The notes under the pieces are model-generated. The model worked only from the letters and a program-made list of their open reading frames with translations, was not told the DNA's origin and did not search any database. This document shows positions 60,450-64,000 of a DNA stretch of 64,000 nt, piece after piece (positions within the stretch are counted from its first letter, which is position 1; the number at the start of each line of letters is the position of its first letter). The DNA lies in contig CAVQJL010000012.1 of assembly GCA_963712815.1 (NCBI GenBank), positions 62,001 through 126,000 on the forward strand, read 5' to 3'. Source of the DNA: RPQJ01 sp963712815 (GTDB taxonomy: Bacteria; Pseudomonadota; Gammaproteobacteria; Steroidobacterales; Steroidobacteraceae). The translations under genes were made by a program, and so were the position numbers.

Positions 60450-62108
60450 ATGAGTAGTGTGCCGCGCAAGCAATCCTTGCTGTCAGTGACCGTAATTTCG
60501 GTCATGACATCCGGTTGCTTGATTGCTTTTCCCGCAGTTGCATCCGTCAAGCGGACGTCCAGTTCGTCCACCGACGCGATCATCGGGACCGGCGTACAGC
60601 GCAGCGCCTCGACCGACGCGATCATCGGTACCGGCGTACAGCGCAGCGCCTCGACCGACGCAATCGTCGGCACCGGCAAGCAGAAGGCTTCTACCGACGC
60701 GATCATCGGTACCGGCGTACAGCGCAGCGCCTCGACCGACGCGATCATCGGTACCGGCGTACAGCGCAGCGCCTCGACCGACGCGATCATCGGTACCGGC
60801 AAGCAGAAGGCTTCCACCGACGCGATCATCGGTACCGGCGTACAGCGCAGCGCCTCGACCGACGCGATCATCGGTACCGGCGTACAGCGCAGCGCCTCGA
60901 CCGACGCGATCATCGGTACCGGCAAGCAGAAGGCTTCCACCGACGCGATCATCGGTACCGGCGTACAGCGCAGCGCCTCGACCGACGCGATCATCGGTAC
61001 CGGCAAGCAGAAGGCTTCCACCGACGCGATCATCGGTACCGGCGTACAGCGCAGCGCCTCGACCGACGCAATCGTCGGCACCGGCAAGCAGAAGGCTTCC
61101 ACCGACGCGATCATCGGTACCGGCGTACAGCGCAGCGCGTCGACCGACGCAATCGTCGGCACCGGCAAGCAGAAGGCTTCTACCGACGCGATCATCGGTA
61201 CCGGCGTACAGCGCAGCGCCTCGACCGACGCGATCATCGGTACCGGCGTACAGCGCAGCGCCTCGACCGACGCGATCATCGGTACCGGCAAGCAGAAGGC
61301 TTCCACCGACGCGATCATCGGTACCGGCGTACAGCGCAGCGCCTCGACCGACGCGATCATCGGTACCGGCAAGCAGAAGGCTTCCACCGACGCGATCATC
61401 GGTACCGGCGTACAGCGCAGCGCCTCGACCGACGCGATCATCGGTACCGGCAAGCAGAAGGCTTCCACCGACGCGATCATCGGTACCGGCGTACAGCGCA
61501 GCGCCTCGACCGACGCGATCATCGGTACCGGCAAGCAGAAGGCTTCCACCGACGCGATCATCGGTACCGGCGTACAGCGCAGCGCCTCGACCGACGCGAT
61601 CATCGGTACCGGCAAGCAGAAGGCTTCCACCGACGCGATCATCGGTACCGGCGTGCAGGGCGACAAAATTGAGGCCGCGTTGGTTGGGCCGATTGTCTCG
61701 TTCGATGCTGAGGCACGCACGATCACTATCCACGATCGAAAGCTTCGACTCCCGAAGAATGATTCAACCCTCGAGCTGGTCTCAGTTCGCCTCGCATCTG
61801 GCGCTCCTCTCCAGGCGACTGTCTTTGCGGCGCTTGGAAAGCGAGGTGAATTGGTGAACCCTTCGTTGGTGGTTGAGAAGGAACCGTATGTTGCGGGCCA
61901 GTCCGGCGTGGTCGCCAGCGGTAGGGTTACGTCGGTCGACTCCGTCAACGGTCGAGCCAGGATTGGAAAGATCGACTTCGACTTTACGAGCGCCCTTGCG
62001 ACGCAAGAAGTTGAAATTGTTGTCGGATCAGTTGTCCAAATAAGAGGAACGCAGCCTCAAAACGGACAACCCGTTATGGCAACCCAGGTCGTTCACGTGT
62101 CGCGATAA
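60450..62108 (+). CDS. Exported tandem-repeat protein with DUF5666-like C-terminal region
   Basis: A 552-residue protein. An N-terminal signal sequence (basic SVPRKQ, then a hydrophobic stretch to about residue 34) implies export; a Cys near residue 23 (SVMTSGC) could be a lipobox but lies in the hydrophobic core. Residues 40-403 are 27 tandem units of two types, STDAIIGTGVQRSA (14) and STDAIIGTGKQKA (13). The last ~149 residues form two beta-rich OB-like stretches (VGPIVSFDAEARTITIHD; ASGRVTSVDSVNGRARIG) similar to DUF5666 proteins. ATG 60450 has AGGGGG 8 bases upstream; TTG 60444 is less likely. Function unknown. Confidence 0.85.
   Translation: MSSVPRKQSLLSVTVISVMTSGCLIAFPAVASVKRTSSSSTDAIIGTGVQRSASTDAIIGTGVQRSASTDAIVGTGKQKASTDAIIGTGVQRSASTDAIIGTGVQRSASTDAIIGTGKQKASTDAIIGTGVQRSASTDAIIGTGVQRSASTDAIIGTGKQKASTDAIIGTGVQRSASTDAIIGTGKQKASTDAIIGTGVQRSASTDAIVGTGKQKASTDAIIGTGVQRSASTDAIVGTGKQKASTDAIIGTGVQRSASTDAIIGTGVQRSASTDAIIGTGKQKASTDAIIGTGVQRSASTDAIIGTGKQKASTDAIIGTGVQRSASTDAIIGTGKQKASTDAIIGTGVQRSASTDAIIGTGKQKASTDAIIGTGVQRSASTDAIIGTGKQKASTDAIIGTGVQGDKIEAALVGPIVSFDAEARTITIHDRKLRLPKNDSTLELVSVRLASGAPLQATVFAALGKRGELVNPSLVVEKEPYVAGQSGVVASGRVTSVDSVNGRARIGKIDFDFTSALATQEVEIVVGSVVQIRGTQPQNGQPVMATQVVHVSR
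60567..61658 (+). repeat. Coding tandem repeat: 27 units of 42 and 39 bp
   Basis: Two unit types, V (42 bp, ...GVQRSA) and K (39 bp, ...GKQKA), in the order VVK VVK VVK VK VK VK VVK VK VK VK VK and a final partial V of 33 bp. There are 15 full V and 11 K. Units are nearly identical at the base level; each contains GGTACC or a close variant. K units 3, 13 and 15 share GCAATCGTCGGC (Val for Ile), indicating block duplication. All unit lengths are multiples of three, so gain or loss of units keeps the frame. Confidence 0.97.
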
Positions 62109-62135
62109 GCGAGACGGATAGTTCGCCAAGATAGG

Positions 62136-62170
62136 GCGGCGGCGAAGCGTTAGCTCGCCGCCGCTTTTTA
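62136..62170 (+). terminator. Intrinsic terminator after the repeat-protein gene
   Basis: Perfect 10-bp stem GCGGCGGCGA (62136-62145) with TCGCCGCCGC (62155-62164), 9-base loop, then TTTTTA. It lies between the convergent repeat-protein and DUF6502-B genes. Confidence 0.93.
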
Positions 62171-62187
62171 TTTGCAGCCTCGCTTAA

Positions 62188-63045
62188 CTAAGGCGCGGAC
62201 TCACGAGTCGCCTGTTCCGAGTCAGGACCTTCGTAGTAAAAGACGCCGATACCCACCGTCGAATTCTTACCGGCGCTCGTACCTTGCCGAGCGCCACACT
62301 CGTGTTGTGCAAGCCAGTCATCCATCGACTCGATGAAGTGCGTCGCCTGATTTCGAGACCAACTTCGAAACTCCAACTGAGCTTGTGGATCAAGACCGTC
62401 GGAAAAAGCAAATCTTTGAATGAATCCTTCCGAAGTTCGAACGGGATCAGCGTTGTGGGCGATGCCAGCGGCCATCGGAAAGAGCATTCCGGAGATTACC
62501 GTGATTGCTTTCTCGTCCACGTCACCCGGCACATAGTAACGCTTGATTACTTGGAGGCTACCGTCCTCTAGGTCCGCAATAGCCCCTGCCCGTTTCAACT
62601 CGGCTCGTACGGCGCCGGCCGGCACGTCACCCGCAACGGCACGAACAAGTGCGCTAAATCCAGTCTCGTCATCCTGAAACGATAGGTTCCTCGGTTCCCC
62701 GCGACTATCGAGAAATCTCGAGTCAACGTGCCACGCATGAAGAACACGAGCGGGTGGCCCCGAATGATCCGTCGAAATTTCAGGCCCAGCACTCGCCACC
62801 TCCGTCATCGAGTCGCGAATGCGCCGGACATCCTTGCGGGACAATCCTGTCTTAACTGCGATGCGTGAAGTGTTGGTTCGCCTCCCGCGAGAATCGGTTT
62901 CTGCCAATGCTTCGCTTACAAACGCCCGCTTCGCCACTGAATCAAATTGGCGATAGGTAATTCCGGATCTCAAGAGCAGGCGTGCAATGGGCAGCAAACA
63001 AGCGTAGACCGCATTGAGCATGCGGACTTGGATATCGTTATTCAT
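62188..63045 (-). CDS. DUF6502 family protein B (paralogue)
   Basis: A 285-residue paralogue of the protein at 59578. Matching blocks: ARLLLRSGITYRQFDSVAKR with AFVSEAL, HTH-like SRIAVKTGLSRKDVRRI, LHAWHVDSRF, LVRAVAGDVPAGAVRAELKR, FIESMDDWLAQHE and VGIGVFYYEG. It points toward the repeat-protein gene from the other side (convergent) and begins only 24 bases from the end of orn upstream, possibly sharing its transcript. No strong ribosome-binding site precedes ATG 63045. Function unknown; a second DNA-binding regulator is the simplest idea. Confidence 0.8.
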   Translation of the reverse strand: MNNDIQVRMLNAVYACLLPIARLLLRSGITYRQFDSVAKRAFVSEALAETDSRGRRTNTSRIAVKTGLSRKDVRRIRDSMTEVASAGPEISTDHSGPPARVLHAWHVDSRFLDSRGEPRNLSFQDDETGFSALVRAVAGDVPAGAVRAELKRAGAIADLEDGSLQVIKRYYVPGDVDEKAITVISGMLFPMAAGIAHNADPVRTSEGFIQRFAFSDGLDPQAQLEFRSWSRNQATHFIESMDDWLAQHECGARQGTSAGKNSTVGIGVFYYEGPDSEQATRESAP

Positions 63046-63069
63046 TTAGACAGGGACCGCGGCCAGCGT

Positions 63070-63663
63070 TCAGGAGTTTCTGAGACCGTCAGACGGGTGT
63101 TGACTGATTGAGTTCCCAACCGGAGCGAACATTTTTTTCCGGTAATACCCCAACTCGCGAATCGATTCCCGCACGTCATCCAGTGCTAGGTGCCGCGACT
63201 CCTTGCTGAGCCCAGCCAGAACCTCGGGTGCCCAGCGTCGCGCCAGTTCCTTGATCGTGCTGACGTCGAGATTGCGGTAGTGGAAAAACATCTCCAACCG
63301 CGGCATTTCACGGTAGAGGAACCGGCGGTCCTGGCAGATGCTGTTTCCGCACATCGGCGACGCACCCGGCTCGGCATGGACCTCCAGGAACTCGAGCGTA
63401 CGCTGCTCGGCCTCGGCGGCGGTCACCGTACTGCGTCGGACGCGTTCGATCAGCCCGGAGGCGCCGTGGGTCGTACGATTCCACTCGTCCATCGCCTCTA
63501 GAACGACATCCGGCTGGTGGATCGCAATGACCGGGCCCTCGGCGACGACTTCGAGCTGTGAATTCGTGACGATCGTCGCGATCTCGATGATGCGATCGCG
63601 GTCCGGGTCGAGACCTGTCATCTCGAGGTCGATCCACACGAGATTGTCCAACCGAGTCGTCAT
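63070..63663 (-). CDS. orn: Oligoribonuclease
   Basis: A DEDDh 3'-5' exonuclease of 197 residues that degrades di- to pentanucleotides, including pGpG from c-di-GMP turnover. Exo I WIDLEMTGLDPDRDRIIEIA, Exo II with CGNSICQDRRFL, and Exo III LALDDVRESI are intact. It is divergent from the M48 gene with a 69-base gap. Confidence 0.97.
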   Translation of the reverse strand: MTTRLDNLVWIDLEMTGLDPDRDRIIEIATIVTNSQLEVVAEGPVIAIHQPDVVLEAMDEWNRTTHGASGLIERVRRSTVTAAEAEQRTLEFLEVHAEPGASPMCGNSICQDRRFLYREMPRLEMFFHYRNLDVSTIKELARRWAPEVLAGLSKESRHLALDDVRESIRELGYYRKKMFAPVGNSISQHPSDGLRNS

Positions 63664-63732
63664 ACGCCGGGAAACGGTACCATTGCCTAAGTCGCGCGCA
63701 TTCTAGCAAAGGACAGGCTCGAGCCCGGAACG

Positions 63733-64000
63733 ATGCACATTTTCACATCCGTATTCCTCGTGGCGCTTGCGGCCTATCTGTCCATCCGGCTGTGGCTGGC
63801 ACGGCGCCAGGTGAGGTACGTCGAAGCACACCGGGACACCGTGCCCGCGGGCTTCGCGTCACTCGTCACGCCAGCCGAGCACGCCCGGGCGGCGGATTAC
63901 GCAGCCGCGGGCGAGCGCCTCGACATGCTCGAAGCCTTTTACGACACGCTGATCGCCGTCGCACTGACGGTGGGCGGGGGCATCGCAGCGGTCGCGGCCT
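63733..64000 (+). CDS. M48 family metallopeptidase (Ste24-like), N-terminal part
   Basis: The gene runs off the window; 89 codons are visible. A first hydrophobic helix (FTSVFLVALAAYLSIRLWL) is followed by ARRQVRYVEAHRDTVPAGF and AEHARAADYAAAGERLDML, the pattern of the N-terminal domain of CAAX-prenyl-protease-1-like M48 enzymes, then the next hydrophobic segment. The HExxH zinc motif would lie beyond the end. Such genes often sit beside orn. Confidence 0.8.
   Translation, partial: MHIFTSVFLVALAAYLSIRLWLARRQVRYVEAHRDTVPAGFASLVTPAEHARAADYAAAGERLDMLEAFYDTLIAVALTVGGGIAAVAA

Noticed and set aside
60567..61658. Possible CRISPR array
   Set aside because: Units are contiguous with no variable spacers, are in frame within a coding sequence, and no cas genes are present.
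60567..61658. RTX (GGxGxDxxx) or ice-nucleation repeats
   Set aside because: The 13/14-residue STDAIIGTG unit lacks the Gly/Asp nonapeptide of RTX and does not match the 16-residue ice-nucleation period.
60368..61948. Long open frames in other frames and on the minus strand across the repeat array (up to 526 codons)
   Set aside because: They follow from stop-free units whose lengths are multiples of three; they lack ribosome-binding sites and signal-like or domain sequence, and the frame with signal peptide and C-terminal domain is the 60450-62108 one.

Overview
This window is chromosomal housekeeping DNA from a high-GC gammaproteobacterium. Gene content and order suggest a relative of Xanthomonadales, Steroidobacterales or Nevskiales: a fused aspartokinase/diaminopimelate decarboxylase (lysAC), a short MetX-type homoserine acyltransferase behind a SAM-I riboswitch, a his operon headed by a TrpR-like regulator, and the gammaproteobacterial blocks thrS-infC-rpmI-rplT-pheST-ihfA-merR-tRNA-Pro, gyrA-serC-(serA)-pheA-aroA-cmk-rpsA-ihfB and mtaD-ubiG-mupP. 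No phage, integrase, transposase or CRISPR array was seen. The taxonomic placement is inference from gene content only.

Layout. 0-3.3 kb: 3' end of leuB, a promoter plus structured RNA with an intrinsic terminator, then modABC (molybdate uptake). 3.3-6.5 kb (minus): SAM-I riboswitch, metX, metB, crcB/fluC and a DUF190 gene, apparently one transcription unit. 6.6-14 kb (plus): TrpR-like regulator and hisG-D-C-B-H-A-F-IE, with a rare AUU start inferred for hisF. 14-19.2 kb (minus): lysAC, asd (broken by a one-base frameshift in this sequence), an MFS transporter, and a small acidic protein. 19.5-22.1 kb: SAM hydroxide adenosyltransferase, a histidine phosphatase, and a TerB/DUF697 protein with an apparent frameshift near its start. 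22.2-31.8 kb (minus): tRNA-Pro, merR-ihfA-pheT-pheS, rplT-rpmI-infC (AUC start)-thrS, tRNA-Val, uvrB. 31.8-36.7 kb: an aspartate-type aminotransferase, tRNA-Asn, gabT, galU, a ComEA-like protein, lapA and ihfB. 36.7-46.7 kb (minus): rpsA, cmk, aroA, pheA, serA, serC, gyrA. 46.8-52.5 kb (plus): mtaD, ubiG, mupP, rmuC, a phytoene-synthase-like protein and yciK. 52.4-56.9 kb (minus): an RluB-like protein without its catalytic Asp, scpB, scpA, trpS, yciO. 57-58.9 kb (plus): yciB, yciI, bolA and a parvulin lipoprotein.

The most unusual part is 59.0-63.05 kb, visibly less GC-rich than the rest. A 577-base upstream region carries a near-perfect 26-bp CRP-like palindrome and a good promoter. It is followed by a DUF6502-type helix-turn-helix protein, and 11 bases later by a secreted protein made largely of 27 near-identical 13/14-residue repeats (core STDAIIGTG) ending in a DUF5666-like beta-rich region. 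A second, diverged DUF6502 paralogue lies convergently on the other strand beyond a terminator. This regulator/repeat-protein/regulator cassette is the best candidate here for an undescribed system. The window closes with orn and the start of an M48 metallopeptidase gene.

Working together: much of the window makes amino acids (Leu, Met, His, Lys/Asp family, Ser, Phe/aromatics) and aminoacyl-tRNAs (Phe, Thr, Trp). Several SAM-related functions recur (SAM riboswitch, SAM hydroxide adenosyltransferase, MTA/SAH deaminase). Many genes overlap by 1-4 bases, indicating translational coupling.
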